Source: Cohaesibacter sp. ES.047 (GTDB taxonomy: Bacteria; Pseudomonadota; Alphaproteobacteria; Rhizobiales; Cohaesibacteraceae). From it: a stretch of 64,000 bases of DNA. Below are positions 1 through 8,970 of this stretch, one piece after another. The stretch's first letter is position 1. Every line of letters starts with the position of its first letter. The translations under genes and the position numbers were made by a program. The DNA is taken from the NCBI RefSeq assembly GCF_900215505.1, contig NZ_LT907844.1, positions 3,426,001 to 3,490,000 on the forward strand, given 5' to 3'. Under the pieces are notes generated by a model. It saw only the letters and a list, made by a program, of their open reading frames with translations, was not told the origin of the DNA and did not search any database.

Positions 1-1058
1 CCGACATCTCCACCACGCAAGCAAGTGAGCCAGAAGAGCGTGAGGTTACGACAGAAGCGGAAATCCATATCGGGTCTGGCACGGTCCTCGTGGAACCGAC
101 CGTTGTCACGCTCACGCGAGGCGATGAAACACTGATCATTGATATCGTCAGGGATGAAAGCGTCAAAGCCCGAGGGCCTTTGCCTCAATGGGCTATCCAG
201 AAATACGAAAATGAGAAGATCATCGCTGACATGGGCCTTGATGGGCGCGTCGAGGTGGAAAGCGATGAAGTCAAAATCCGTCGCCGCTTCTTTGGCTGGG
301 AGAATTTCATCTTCGATACCAACTCTCCCTTCTGGGGCAAAAGCACGTTTGAGGTTCTCTCGCTGATCACCAACGGTGAGCGCATTGATCCTTCTCAATC
401 CAACCTGTCACTGGCAATCAGCAACATCCTATACAACGCCGAATGGCAGCATCTCGACGTCTGGACCAAAATGTTGCAGACCATCGTCATGGCGTTCATC
501 GGCACGCTATTTGCCACCGCGCTTGCATTTCCGCTTTCATTTCTTGCGGCGCGCAACATCACCAGAAGCACGATATCGAACCAGTTTTTCAAGCGCCTGT
601 TTGACTTCCTGCGTTCGGTCGACATGCTGATCTGGGCCCTGTTCTTTACCCGCGCTTTCGGCCCCGGACCCCTTGCGGGCATGTCGGCGATCTTTTTCAC
701 CGATACTGGCACGCTGGGGAAACTATATTCAGAAGCGCTGGAGAATATCGACGACAAACAGCGCGAAGGCGTCAAGTCGCTGGGGGCGGGTCCGCTGTTG
801 GTTCAGCGCTACGGCGTCATGCCTCAGGTCTTGCCGGTCTTCCTCTCCCAGTCGCTGTATTTCTGGGAATCCAATACCCGTTCTGCAACGATCATCGGCG
901 CGGTCGGAGCAGGGGGCATCGGCCTCAAACTATGGGAGGCCATGCGGACCAATCAGGATTGGGAGAATGTCTTCTACATGGTGATCCTCATTCTGGCCGT
1001 CGTCTATGTTTTTGATAGCATTTCGGGCAAGCTGCGCTCGATGCTCACGAAGAGCTGA
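1..1058 (+). CDS. phnE: Phosphonate ABC transporter permease PhnE (5' end outside window)
   Basis: Inner-membrane permease of a phosphonate importer. The reading frame is open from base 3 to the TGA at 1056-1058 (351 codons visible), so a GTG at 90 is not needed as a start and the gene begins left of the window. A long polar N-terminal part precedes the membrane segments. The C-terminal half carries the ABC permease coupling loop (EGVKSLGAGPLLVQRYGVMP) and the PhnE-type motif GAVGAGGIGLKLWEAM before the last hydrophobic segment. It heads a visible run of phn genes on the same strand; phnC/phnD are expected upstream. Family assignment is strong; the substrate within the phosphonate class is inferred. 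Confidence 0.93.
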   Translation, partial: DISTTQASEPEEREVTTEAEIHIGSGTVLVEPTVVTLTRGDETLIIDIVRDESVKARGPLPQWAIQKYENEKIIADMGLDGRVEVESDEVKIRRRFFGWENFIFDTNSPFWGKSTFEVLSLITNGERIDPSQSNLSLAISNILYNAEWQHLDVWTKMLQTIVMAFIGTLFATALAFPLSFLAARNITRSTISNQFFKRLFDFLRSVDMLIWALFFTRAFGPGPLAGMSAIFFTDTGTLGKLYSEALENIDDKQREGVKSLGAGPLLVQRYGVMPQVLPVFLSQSLYFWESNTRSATIIGAVGAGGIGLKLWEAMRTNQDWENVFYMVILILAVVYVFDSISGKLRSMLTKS

Positions 1059-1096
1059 CCGCGCGCCCTCAAGAACAAGCAACAAAGGATAAACCA

Positions 1097-1786
1097 GTGC
1101 TACGGTATGCCATCTATTTCGTTCCCCTTTCCGGCAACCCGCTCAATGAAGCGGCAGCGCAGTGGCTTGGTCGCGATGTCTTCACGGGCGTGCCGATTGA
1201 CCGCGCATCCCCGGTGGCGGATGCTGACGATGAGACCTTTCAGTCCCTGACCCAATCGCCCCGCCGCTACGGGTTCCACGGTACACTCAAGGCCCCGTTC
1301 GAGTTGGCCGAGGGAAGGACCATCGAGGCGTTCGCGGATGCGGTTGAAGCCCATGCCAAAACGCTCGCTCCGTTTGCTCTGCCGCAGTTTCGAGTCGGTC
1401 AACTGGGGCCCTTTTTCGCCCTGCTGCCGACCGAGCGATCCGAACCCCTTGCGGCGCTCGCATCCGATCTGGTGATACGGTTCGATGGGTTTCGCGCGCC
1501 TCTGAGTGCCGCCGATATCGCGCGCCGCGATCCGGACAAACTGTCAGCAAGCCAGAGAGGCAACCTGCTGAACTGGGGCTACCCCTATGTTCTCGATGAT
1601 TTCAGCTTTCACATGACTCTGACCAATCCGGTTCCAGACGCGTTGTCGCAAGCCTTCCAAACTGCGGCTTGCAGGCATTTCGAACCCTTTATGGCAGAGC
1701 CGCAAAGTGTTGACGCATTGTCTGTGTTCGTTGAACCCGAGCGCGGTGCACCTTTTTCTTTGTACAAGCAGTTCCCCATTGGCTGA
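1097..1786 (+). CDS. DUF1045 phosphonate-operon protein, 2H phosphoesterase fold
   Basis: A 229-residue protein of the DUF1045 family that recurs in C-P lyase operons. Two HxT signatures of the 2H phosphoesterase superfamily are visible: H61-x-T63 in YGFHGTLKAPF and H172-x-T174 in FSFHMTLTNPV. The family is thought to act on a cyclic phosphate intermediate such as ribosyl-1,2-cyclic phosphate, but that is general knowledge and not shown here. Start is GTG at 1097 after AAAGGATAA. It lies 38 bases after phnE and 66 before phnM, so it is probably co-transcribed. Confidence 0.85.
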   Translation: MLRYAIYFVPLSGNPLNEAAAQWLGRDVFTGVPIDRASPVADADDETFQSLTQSPRRYGFHGTLKAPFELAEGRTIEAFADAVEAHAKTLAPFALPQFRVGQLGPFFALLPTERSEPLAALASDLVIRFDGFRAPLSAADIARRDPDKLSASQRGNLLNWGYPYVLDDFSFHMTLTNPVPDALSQAFQTAACRHFEPFMAEPQSVDALSVFVEPERGAPFSLYKQFPIG

Positions 1787-1852
1787 CGAGCCCGCCCGAT
1801 AAGGCAGAGGGCCGCGAAAAATTGAAGCGAAGCGCGCTTCGCAACAGGATAA

Positions 1853-3016
1853 ATGACTGATATGACAGCCGAAATGATCGTCAAGAATGCCCGCATCATT
1901 CTGCGGGACGAAGAGCTTCGTGGCCATGTCCACATAAAGGCCGGCGAGATCTCCGATATAGGTGAGGGCGCGCTGTCCGGTGCCGCAGACAGGATCGCCC
2001 ATGATATGCAGGGGGACTATCTGCTGCCCGGTTTTGTCGAGCTTCACACCGATCATGTCGAGGGCCATTATGCACCTCGCCCTAAAGTGCGGTGGAATCC
2101 GATGGCCGCTGTGCTGTCTCATGATGCCCAGATCGCATCATGCGGCATTACCACCGTCTTTGACGCGCTGCGTGTGGGGCTCGATTCCGATGCGGACCTG
2201 CAATACTCGGATATGAAGGCGTTGGCTGATGCCTTCCATCGCGGCGTCGATGAGGACATCCTCAGGGCCGATCATTTTCTGCATCTGCGCTGCGAGGTGT
2301 CGGCAGATGATTGCATCACCGCCTTTCATCAGTTTGATGGCTATCCGCTGGTCAAACTGATCTCTGTCATGGACCATGCGCCCGGCCAGCGTCAATTTGC
2401 CAAAATCGAAGCCTACGCGATCTATTACAAGGGCAAGCTGAAAATGACGGACGAGGAGTTCGACATTTTCTGCAAGCGCCGAATTGAGGCATCCGAACGC
2501 AACTCCGATCGCCATCGCCAGCAGATTTCCGGTATTTGCAAGGAGCGCGGCCTGATCCTCGCATCCCATGATGATGCAACGATCGAGCATGTTGAGGAGG
2601 CGATTGAGCAGGATATCCATGTGGCGGAATTTCCCACCACTATGGAAGCGGCCAAGGCCTCGCACAATGCCGGTCTTGCCGTGCTGATGGGCGCGCCGAA
2701 TGTTGTGCGTGGGGGGTCACACTCGGGGAATATCGCAGCAGGCGACCTTGTTGATGCGGGTGTTCTTGATATTCTCAGCTCCGACTATATCCCGATGTCG
2801 CTGGTTCAGTCGGCCTTCATGCTCGCGGACGATGACAAGGCCATCACATTGCCTGAGGCCGTGCGCATGATTTCCGACACGCCCGCACGCGCAACGGGGC
2901 TTGAGGATCGCGGTGCCATTGAAATCGGCAAACGTGCCGACCTTGTCCATGTCAAGAAGTCGGGTACCACCCCGGTGATCCGACAGGTCTGGCGACAGGG
3001 TCAGCGGATTGTGTGA
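1853..3016 (+). CDS. phnM: PhnM, alpha-D-ribose 1-methylphosphonate 5-triphosphate diphosphatase
   Basis: Amidohydrolase-superfamily enzyme of 387 residues that removes pyrophosphate from the ribosyl-phosphonate triphosphate in the C-P lyase pathway. The metal-binding HTDHVEGH (residues 65-72) follows the usual LLPGFVELH lead-in. Also visible are the SHDDAT segment and the C-terminal composite-domain motif IEIGKRADLVHV. Length fits the family. It lies between the DUF1045 gene and phnN, a normal phn order. An ATGACTGATATG start offers a second ATG three codons later. Confidence 0.95.
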   Translation: MTDMTAEMIVKNARIILRDEELRGHVHIKAGEISDIGEGALSGAADRIAHDMQGDYLLPGFVELHTDHVEGHYAPRPKVRWNPMAAVLSHDAQIASCGITTVFDALRVGLDSDADLQYSDMKALADAFHRGVDEDILRADHFLHLRCEVSADDCITAFHQFDGYPLVKLISVMDHAPGQRQFAKIEAYAIYYKGKLKMTDEEFDIFCKRRIEASERNSDRHRQQISGICKERGLILASHDDATIEHVEEAIEQDIHVAEFPTTMEAAKASHNAGLAVLMGAPNVVRGGSHSGNIAAGDLVDAGVLDILSSDYIPMSLVQSAFMLADDDKAITLPEAVRMISDTPARATGLEDRGAIEIGKRADLVHVKKSGTTPVIRQVWRQGQRIV

Positions 3017-3047
3017 CGCTTCAAGGTGAACGGGGTTTCAGGAGAGA

Positions 3048-3656
3048 ATGATGTTTGAGCGCACCACCGAGCAACTGAAACAGAACGGCTACGGAACGCT
3101 CGTGTTGCTGGTTGGCCCCAGTGGTTCTGGCAAAGACAGCCTGCTCGATTGGGCGCGCGGCAAGCTCGCTGATGATCCGCGCATTCTCTTTGTGCGTCGC
3201 TGTATCACGCGCGAGACAGGGGATCCGAGCGAGGATCATGAAAGCATGACCGTGGCGGACTTTCAACAAGCCCAAATGCTGGGAAAATTCGTCATCTCTT
3301 GGGAGGCCCACGGGTTGTTTTATGGGCTGCCCGCTTCGCTTCTGGATCATCTGGAAACAGGCGGTGTCGCAATCGCCAACGGATCACGCAAGACGATCCC
3401 GGTTCTCAAAGAGCAACTCCCGAACTTGCTTGTTGTCAATCTGACCGTTCAGCCGGACATCCTTGCCCAGCGTCTGGCCCGGCGCGGGCGTGAAAGTGCC
3501 GAAGACATCAAGAAACGCCTCGAACGGACCGCCAAACTCAAGAACGAAGATCTGTTCGGCAACGAGACCATCCATCTGGATAATTCCGGCAGTCTGGATA
3601 AGGCCGGGAGAGCCTTTGTCGAACTGATAGAAGGGCTGGTTGCCGTGAACGTCTGA
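3048..3656 (+). CDS. phnN: PhnN, ribose 1,5-bisphosphate phosphokinase
   Basis: A 202-residue guanylate-kinase-fold enzyme that phosphorylates ribose 1,5-bisphosphate to PRPP, returning the sugar left by C-P lyase to nucleotide synthesis. The P-loop GPSGSGKD (residues 23-30) follows a hydrophobic strand. RRCITRE and the SWEAHGLFYGLP segment match the family. A GGAGAG ribosome site precedes tandem ATGs at 3048 and 3051. It is the last gene of the visible phn operon and is followed by an intrinsic terminator. Confidence 0.93.
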   Translation: MMFERTTEQLKQNGYGTLVLLVGPSGSGKDSLLDWARGKLADDPRILFVRRCITRETGDPSEDHESMTVADFQQAQMLGKFVISWEAHGLFYGLPASLLDHLETGGVAIANGSRKTIPVLKEQLPNLLVVNLTVQPDILAQRLARRGRESAEDIKKRLERTAKLKNEDLFGNETIHLDNSGSLDKAGRAFVELIEGLVAVNV

Positions 3657-3746
3657 GACCATGCTGTTGGTCGAGAGCAATCGGGCACCCGCTCAGCTTT
3701 CCAAATCTCGGCTTCAGGAACGAACCCTTAGCAAGAGACATAAAAA

Positions 3747-3772
3747 GGCCCGCACAAAATGCGGGCCTTTTT
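3747..3772. terminator. Bidirectional intrinsic terminator
   Basis: Perfect 8-bp stem GGCCCGCA (3747-3754) / TGCGGGCC (3760-3767), loop CAAAA, with A5 before and T5 after. It sits between phnN (plus) and the RND pump gene (minus) and can end transcription from both sides. Confidence 0.92.
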
Positions 3773-3794
3773 GCTATTGTCGTTTCGTGAGATC

Positions 3795-6700
3795 TCAGGT
3801 GCTGGGCCGTTCCTTCTTGCCCGTGATCCAGTTCGAGACTTTGATCACCAACACGAAGAACGCTGGCACGAACAGGATCGCGAGGAAGGTGGCGGAGATC
3901 ATTCCGCCGAAAACCCCGGTTCCGATCGCATGCTGGGTTTCTGCACTTGCACCACGTGCCAGCATCAACGGTGTAACACCGAGAGTGAAGGCAAGCGAGG
4001 TCATCAGGATTGGTCTGAGACGCAAACGCGCCGCTTCCAGAACCGCCTCGTGCAGGGATTTGCCTTCGTCATAGAGAGCCCGCGCGAACTCCACGATCAG
4101 AATGGCGTTCTTGGCGGAAAGACCGATGATGGTGATCAGGCCAACCTTAAAGAACACATCGTTTTCCATACCACGAATATGCACCGCCAGAACCGCACCG
4201 ATGACCCCAAGCGGGATAACCAGCATGACCGAAATCGGGATGGTCCAGCTCTCGTAAAGAGCGGCAAGCACAAGGAACACGACGAACATCGAAAGTGCCA
4301 GAAGCAAGGGCGTCTGGGCTGACGTGTTCTGTTCCTGCAGGGACTGGCCGGTCCATTCGATGCCGAAGCCCTGCGGCAGTTTCTCGGCAATCCGCTCCAT
4401 TTCCGCCATGGCTTCACCTGCGGAGACACCCGGTGCCGCGCTGCCGCTGATCCGGGCTGCAGGGAAGCCGTTATAGCGTGTAAGCTGCAGAGGCGAGCTT
4501 TCCCAATCCGGTTTCACGATTTCAGACAGCTCAACCATCGCACCCGTTTTGCTTGGCAGATTGAGCTTCAGAACGTCTTGCACCTGCATCCGATAGGCGG
4601 CATCCGCTTGCACGATCACATTGCGCAACTGTCCATCATAGCTATAGTCGTTCACATAGGTTGACCCCATGGCTGAAGACAGTGTGCTGGCGATCCGGGA
4701 GAAGGGAACACCAAGGAATTCCGCCTTCTGCCGGTCGATGTTGAGCCTTACGCTCGTCCCATCAGGCAGTCCATCCGGCCTGACTCGTGTCAGAAGCGGG
4801 CTTTTAGCTGCCATGCCAAGAACCATGTTGCGGGCATTTATCAAGGCTTCATAGCCATGATCCGCCCGGTCCTGCAATCGCATGGCAAAGCCTGAAGAGG
4901 TGCCCAGCGAAGGAATGGATGGCGGCAGCAGGCTGTAAATCTGGCCCTCGGGCGCCATGAACATGGTCTTGTTGGCCGCATTGGCCTCATCCGCGGCAGT
5001 CGTCTCGCGAATGCTCCAATCCTTCAGCGTCGTGAATGCAAGACCGGTATTGGTTCCCGAACCGCCAAAGCTGAAGCCCAGAACCGAGACAACGTTCTCG
5101 GTCGCTTCTCGAGATGTTGCATGCTGCTCGTACATTTGTACGACTTCTTTTGTTCGCTCAGTCGTTGCCTCGGAAGGCAGTGTGAAGAGCGTGATGAACG
5201 CGCCCTGATCCTCGACGGGGAGGAAGGACGTCGGCAGGCGCACAAAACTGTAACCCAGGCCAACCACGACGGCGACATAGAGAACCAGCATAATGAGAAT
5301 ACGGCGGGCAAAGAAGCTCACCGTCGTTCCGTATGTATCGGTCGCTCTGTCGAGCATGCGATTGAACAGGCCGAAGAAACCCCGTTTGTTTGCATGATGG
5401 TCTACATCGACAGGCTTGAGCAGCGTGGCGCAAAGCGCTGGCGTGAGAGACAGAGCCAGAAAGGCCGAGAACAGGATTGAGACGGCCATCGACATGGTGA
5501 ACTGGCGATAAATCTCACCCACCGCACCGGAGGCAAGACCCATCGGAATGAACACCGCTGTCAACACCAGCGTAATACCGATGACAGCCCCTGTGATCTG
5601 CTTCATCGCCTTTTTGGTCGCCTCGCGAGGAGGCAACCCTTCTGTGGCCATGATACGCTCGACATTCTCCACCACAACGATCGCGTCATCGACGATGATC
5701 CCGATCGCCAGCACCATGCCGAACATGGTCAGCACGTTGATCGAGAAACCCGAGACATACATCACCATCACAGTACCGGCCAAGGCTATGGGCGCGACGA
5801 TGGCGGGAATGAGGGTGTAGCGGATCTTCTGCAGGAACAGAAGCATCACCAGGAACACCAGCACCATGGCTTCGCCCAGTGTCTGAACAACCTTTTCAAT
5901 GGAGATCGCAACGAAGGGCGAGGTGTCGTAGGGGATCAGATATTCCATCCCCTCGGGGAAGGACGTCGAGAGATCCTCAAGTCGTTCTCTGATGGCTTCG
6001 GCGGTGCGCATGGCGTTGGCACCCGGGGAGAGCTGAATGGCGGCCCCTGCTGCGTTTGCGCCGTTGATGCGAGAGGAGAAGGCATAGGTTTGAGCGCCTT
6101 CTTCAACCCGAGCAACGTCCTTAAGCAGCACCCGTGATCCGTCAGGATCGGAGCGCAGGATGATATTGTCAAACTCGTCCACGGTCGACAATTGGCCCGA
6201 CACACGGAGCGGCACGCTAACCCTCTGGCCGGGCAGGGTGGGCTGAGCACCGACACGTCCCGGCGACACCTGTACGTTCTGTGCGCTGATGGCAGATGTG
6301 ACGTCCGACAGGGAAATCGAATAGGAAAGCAGTTTATGTGGATCGACCCACACCCGCATTGCCTTTTTCGACACGAAAGACTGCACACGGCCAACCCCGG
6401 AAACACGGTTCAGTGGCTGGACCAGCGTTCGGGACATATAGTCACCCAGATCGAGCGCATTGAATGTGCCATCTGGTGAGGTCAGGGCAACGACCATCAG
6501 GAAGCCGGAGGAGGAGGACTCGATGGTCAAACCTTGCCGTTGTACGGCCTCGGGCAGGCGCGGCTCGATCGACTTGATCTTGTTCTGTACATCAACCTGG
6601 GCCAGATCCGGGTCAGTGCCGGATTCGAACGTAGCCGTGATGGTGGCAGACCCGGATGTATCGGCGGAAGACTCAAAATACAGCAGGTTGCGCACGCCGG

Positions 6701-6908
6701 AGAGTTCGGGCTCGATGATGCTGATCACACTATCACTGATCACCTCAGGTGAGGCACCGGGATAGATGGCCCGGATCGAAACGCTTGGCGGTGCAATGTC
6801 AGGGTAGCGTGTTACGGGCAAGAGCGAGAGCGTCAGAACCCCCGCAAGCACGATGAATATGGCGATGACCCACGCAAAGACGGGGCGATCAATGAAAAAA
6901 CTGGGCAT
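3795..6908 (-). CDS. RND multidrug efflux transporter (HAE1/AcrB type)
   Basis: Inner-membrane proton/drug antiporter of 1037 residues, the size of AcrB/MexB. The protein opens with the typical MPSFFIDRPVFAWV. The proton-relay aspartates are D407-D408 in GIIVDDAIVVVENVERI, and the relay lysine is in the TM10 segment IGLSAKNAILIVEFA. The chosen start at 6908 has a GGAG site; an upstream in-frame ATG at 6959 would add 17 atypical residues that overlap the adaptor gene. No TolC-like gene is nearby, so the outer-membrane channel is presumably encoded elsewhere. It is transcribed after the adaptor gene, 16 bases away. Substrates cannot be read from the sequence. Confidence 0.95.
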   Translation of the reverse strand: MPSFFIDRPVFAWVIAIFIVLAGVLTLSLLPVTRYPDIAPPSVSIRAIYPGASPEVISDSVISIIEPELSGVRNLLYFESSADTSGSATITATFESGTDPDLAQVDVQNKIKSIEPRLPEAVQRQGLTIESSSSGFLMVVALTSPDGTFNALDLGDYMSRTLVQPLNRVSGVGRVQSFVSKKAMRVWVDPHKLLSYSISLSDVTSAISAQNVQVSPGRVGAQPTLPGQRVSVPLRVSGQLSTVDEFDNIILRSDPDGSRVLLKDVARVEEGAQTYAFSSRINGANAAGAAIQLSPGANAMRTAEAIRERLEDLSTSFPEGMEYLIPYDTSPFVAISIEKVVQTLGEAMVLVFLVMLLFLQKIRYTLIPAIVAPIALAGTVMVMYVSGFSINVLTMFGMVLAIGIIVDDAIVVVENVERIMATEGLPPREATKKAMKQITGAVIGITLVLTAVFIPMGLASGAVGEIYRQFTMSMAVSILFSAFLALSLTPALCATLLKPVDVDHHANKRGFFGLFNRMLDRATDTYGTTVSFFARRILIMLVLYVAVVVGLGYSFVRLPTSFLPVEDQGAFITLFTLPSEATTERTKEVVQMYEQHATSREATENVVSVLGFSFGGSGTNTGLAFTTLKDWSIRETTAADEANAANKTMFMAPEGQIYSLLPPSIPSLGTSSGFAMRLQDRADHGYEALINARNMVLGMAAKSPLLTRVRPDGLPDGTSVRLNIDRQKAEFLGVPFSRIASTLSSAMGSTYVNDYSYDGQLRNVIVQADAAYRMQVQDVLKLNLPSKTGAMVELSEIVKPDWESSPLQLTRYNGFPAARISGSAAPGVSAGEAMAEMERIAEKLPQGFGIEWTGQSLQEQNTSAQTPLLLALSMFVVFLVLAALYESWTIPISVMLVIPLGVIGAVLAVHIRGMENDVFFKVGLITIIGLSAKNAILIVEFARALYDEGKSLHEAVLEAARLRLRPILMTSLAFTLGVTPLMLARGASAETQHAIGTGVFGGMISATFLAILFVPAFFVLVIKVSNWITGKKERPST

Positions 6909-6924
6909 TAGGTGATCTCCGGGG

Positions 6925-8097
6925 TCATTGCTGCGGCTTCTGTGCAGGCTGATCGGCAAGCTTCGCCATCACGGCTGCGCCATCCTCAGATACCCGTGTC
7001 TGGCCACGAATAACCACACTTTCATTGGGCTCCAGCCCACTGGTCACGATGTAGCTTTTGTTGACGAGTTCTCCGAGCGTCACTTTCTTGATTTTGGCGG
7101 TTTTGCCATCTTCAACGGTGACAAGGGTGGGATTGCCTTGCGTATCCCGGATAACTGCCTGTTGCGGTACCAAAAGCGCATTCTCAATGGTCTGGCGTGG
7201 CACGATGGCGCGGACGAACATACCCGGAAGCAGCGTGTGCTCCGGATTCTCGACCAGCACACGCATGGTCACGTCGCCACTGGACTCATCGACCGAGATG
7301 TCGGTGAAAAGCGCGGTGCCTTTTTCACTATGTTGGACGCCGTTCATATCAAGAATTACGATCGTTGGTTCAGACGTGCCTGCATTTGCCTCATCCTGAG
7401 CCGCTTGTTGCAACTCTCGCAGGTTGCTGGTGGGGCGTCTGAGGTCGACGTAGACCTGATTGATCTGTTTGATGATGGCCAGCGGATCACCTTGACTGGC
7501 AGAGACGAGGGTCCCCTCGCTGATCAATGCGGCACCAACACGGCCCGAGATCGGAGAGCGAATGGTCGTGAAATCCAGATTGATCTGTCGGGAGCGCAGC
7601 ATCGCGCGTGCTTCTGCAACGCTGGCTTCGGCGTTTTTGGCTTCTGCTTCCGCAGCATCATAGCTCTGCTGAGAAAGCGAATTGGTGCTGCGAAGCTGTT
7701 TGGAACGGTCAAGCTGGGTCTGGGCCAGATCGCGAGCCGCCAGTGCCCGATCCAGCGCAGCCTTGGCGCTGTCGACTTCGGCCTGGAATGGCTCGGCAAA
7801 AATCTGGAACAGTGGCTGGCCTTCCTTGACCATCATGCCTTGTTCGAACAGACGCTTCTCGACAATGCCGCCAACTTGCGGACGAATATTGACGGTCCGC
7901 AGGGCTGTCACACGACCGGGCAGCTCCATGCTGAGGGTCACGGTTTCGGGTTTGATTTCTTTGGTTGTGACGACAGCTGGCGGTGTTTGACCACCTTGTG
8001 CCCAGCTGTCTGTTACACCGACTGTAAAGCTTGCAGTGAATCCAATGGCTAGACTCAAGAATCCAAGGCCAAGTGCCTTGCGCAATGATTGGGGCAT
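6925..8097 (-). CDS. RND efflux periplasmic adaptor (AcrA/MexA type)
   Basis: Membrane-fusion protein of 390 residues linking the RND pump to an outer-membrane channel. A hydrophobic signal peptide (about residues 8-34, ending SWAQ) has no lipobox cysteine, so it is probably a secreted rather than lipidated adaptor. The barrel-sandwich halves flank an alpha-helical hairpin rich in A, E, Q and R (about residues 100-165). The family motif QVGGIVEKRLFEQGMMVKEG lies ahead of it, and ISGRVGAALISEGTLVS after it. First gene of a two-gene operon divergent from a TetR regulator. Confidence 0.94.
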   Translation of the reverse strand: MPQSLRKALGLGFLSLAIGFTASFTVGVTDSWAQGGQTPPAVVTTKEIKPETVTLSMELPGRVTALRTVNIRPQVGGIVEKRLFEQGMMVKEGQPLFQIFAEPFQAEVDSAKAALDRALAARDLAQTQLDRSKQLRSTNSLSQQSYDAAEAEAKNAEASVAEARAMLRSRQINLDFTTIRSPISGRVGAALISEGTLVSASQGDPLAIIKQINQVYVDLRRPTSNLRELQQAAQDEANAGTSEPTIVILDMNGVQHSEKGTALFTDISVDESSGDVTMRVLVENPEHTLLPGMFVRAIVPRQTIENALLVPQQAVIRDTQGNPTLVTVEDGKTAKIKKVTLGELVNKSYIVTSGLEPNESVVIRGQTRVSEDGAAVMAKLADQPAQKPQQ

Positions 8098-8201
8098 TTT
8101 GCCTCCTGAACGGAAATTTTGCGTACGGGGGTTGGGAGCAAATAAACGATTGCACTAGAACATATGCACAAATAGTTTCTATTCTGTACCTATGATTAAA
8201 T

Positions 8202-8215
8202 TGGACGCATGTCCA
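8202..8215. promoter_or_regulatory. Candidate TetR operator between pump and regulator genes
   Basis: The divergent intergenic region holds the inverted repeat TGGAC-GCAT-GTCCA. It lies about 105 bases upstream of the adaptor start and about 80 upstream of the regulator start, a sensible place for a local repressor. Assignment to this regulator is inference from position and symmetry alone. Confidence 0.4.
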
Positions 8216-8293
8216 GATTGTTTTCTTTTTGTTGCTGCTTTATTTGTGAATGAAGAACGACAATAATAGGCCATATGGGCGGTGGGTAACAAG

Positions 8294-8908
8294 ATGTCAT
8301 ATATGCCAAAAGACCAACGACGGGCGGAAATCGTTGAGGCAGCAATCAAAGTCATTGATGCAGAAGGGATCGCGGCGGCAACAGTGAGGCGCGTGGCGCA
8401 ATCTATTCCCGTCTCGCCCGGTCAGATCCATCATCATTTTGACTCAGCTGATGCTTTGCGCGCTGAAGCCTTTCTCGAGCTTTGGAACCGCCTTCGTGAG
8501 AAATACTACGATCAGCTGCAAAAGGATACCAAACTCGACACGATCGTCAGTATGATAGCCGGTGGTGAAGACCCGGAAACGATGGAATCCTTCAAGCGTT
8601 TCTATGCGGATCTGGCCGAAGCAGCCAAGATGAGCAAGGTGCTTCTTGACGTGAGGCAGCGCGTTTTGAAAAGCGCTTATGACCGACGTGTCGAATTGTT
8701 GCAGCAAGCGCAAGCGGCGGGTGAACTGTCGGCAAAACTGGATATTCCAAGGCTCAGCATGTCTCTGATTGCACTCTCTCTTGGATTGGGCATGCTGGAA
8801 GAAATTGAATTTGAGACAATTGATACCAAAGAGATTCTCAGGCACTCGATTGATGTCGAGAATTTCGCGGCACTCAATGGAGAAGAAGCACTCAATAGGA
8901 AAGACTAG
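8294..8908 (+). CDS. TetR-family transcriptional regulator
   Basis: A 204-residue DNA-binding protein, probably the local repressor of the divergent RND operon. The N-terminal helix-turn-helix is clear: RAEIVEAAIKVIDAEGIAAA, then VRRVAQSIPVSPGQIHHHF, the TetR recognition helix pattern. The C-terminal ligand domain is all-helical. ATG at 8294 is chosen because GGTGGG lies 7 bases upstream; a GTG at 8282 would add four residues and has no better site. The ligand is unknown. Confidence 0.88.
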   Translation: MSYMPKDQRRAEIVEAAIKVIDAEGIAAATVRRVAQSIPVSPGQIHHHFDSADALRAEAFLELWNRLREKYYDQLQKDTKLDTIVSMIAGGEDPETMESFKRFYADLAEAAKMSKVLLDVRQRVLKSAYDRRVELLQQAQAAGELSAKLDIPRLSMSLIALSLGLGMLEEIEFETIDTKEILRHSIDVENFAALNGEEALNRKD

Positions 8909-8970
8909 AGCACCAGAACCCTCCAGAGGAAGCCTTCGGTTCACGCTTGCGAGTAAGTCATCTGGAAAGC

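Noticed and set aside
6928..8052. 374-codon plus-strand frame opposite the RND adaptor gene
   Set aside because: Codon-bias mirror of a clear adaptor gene; composition rich in His/Cys without motifs.
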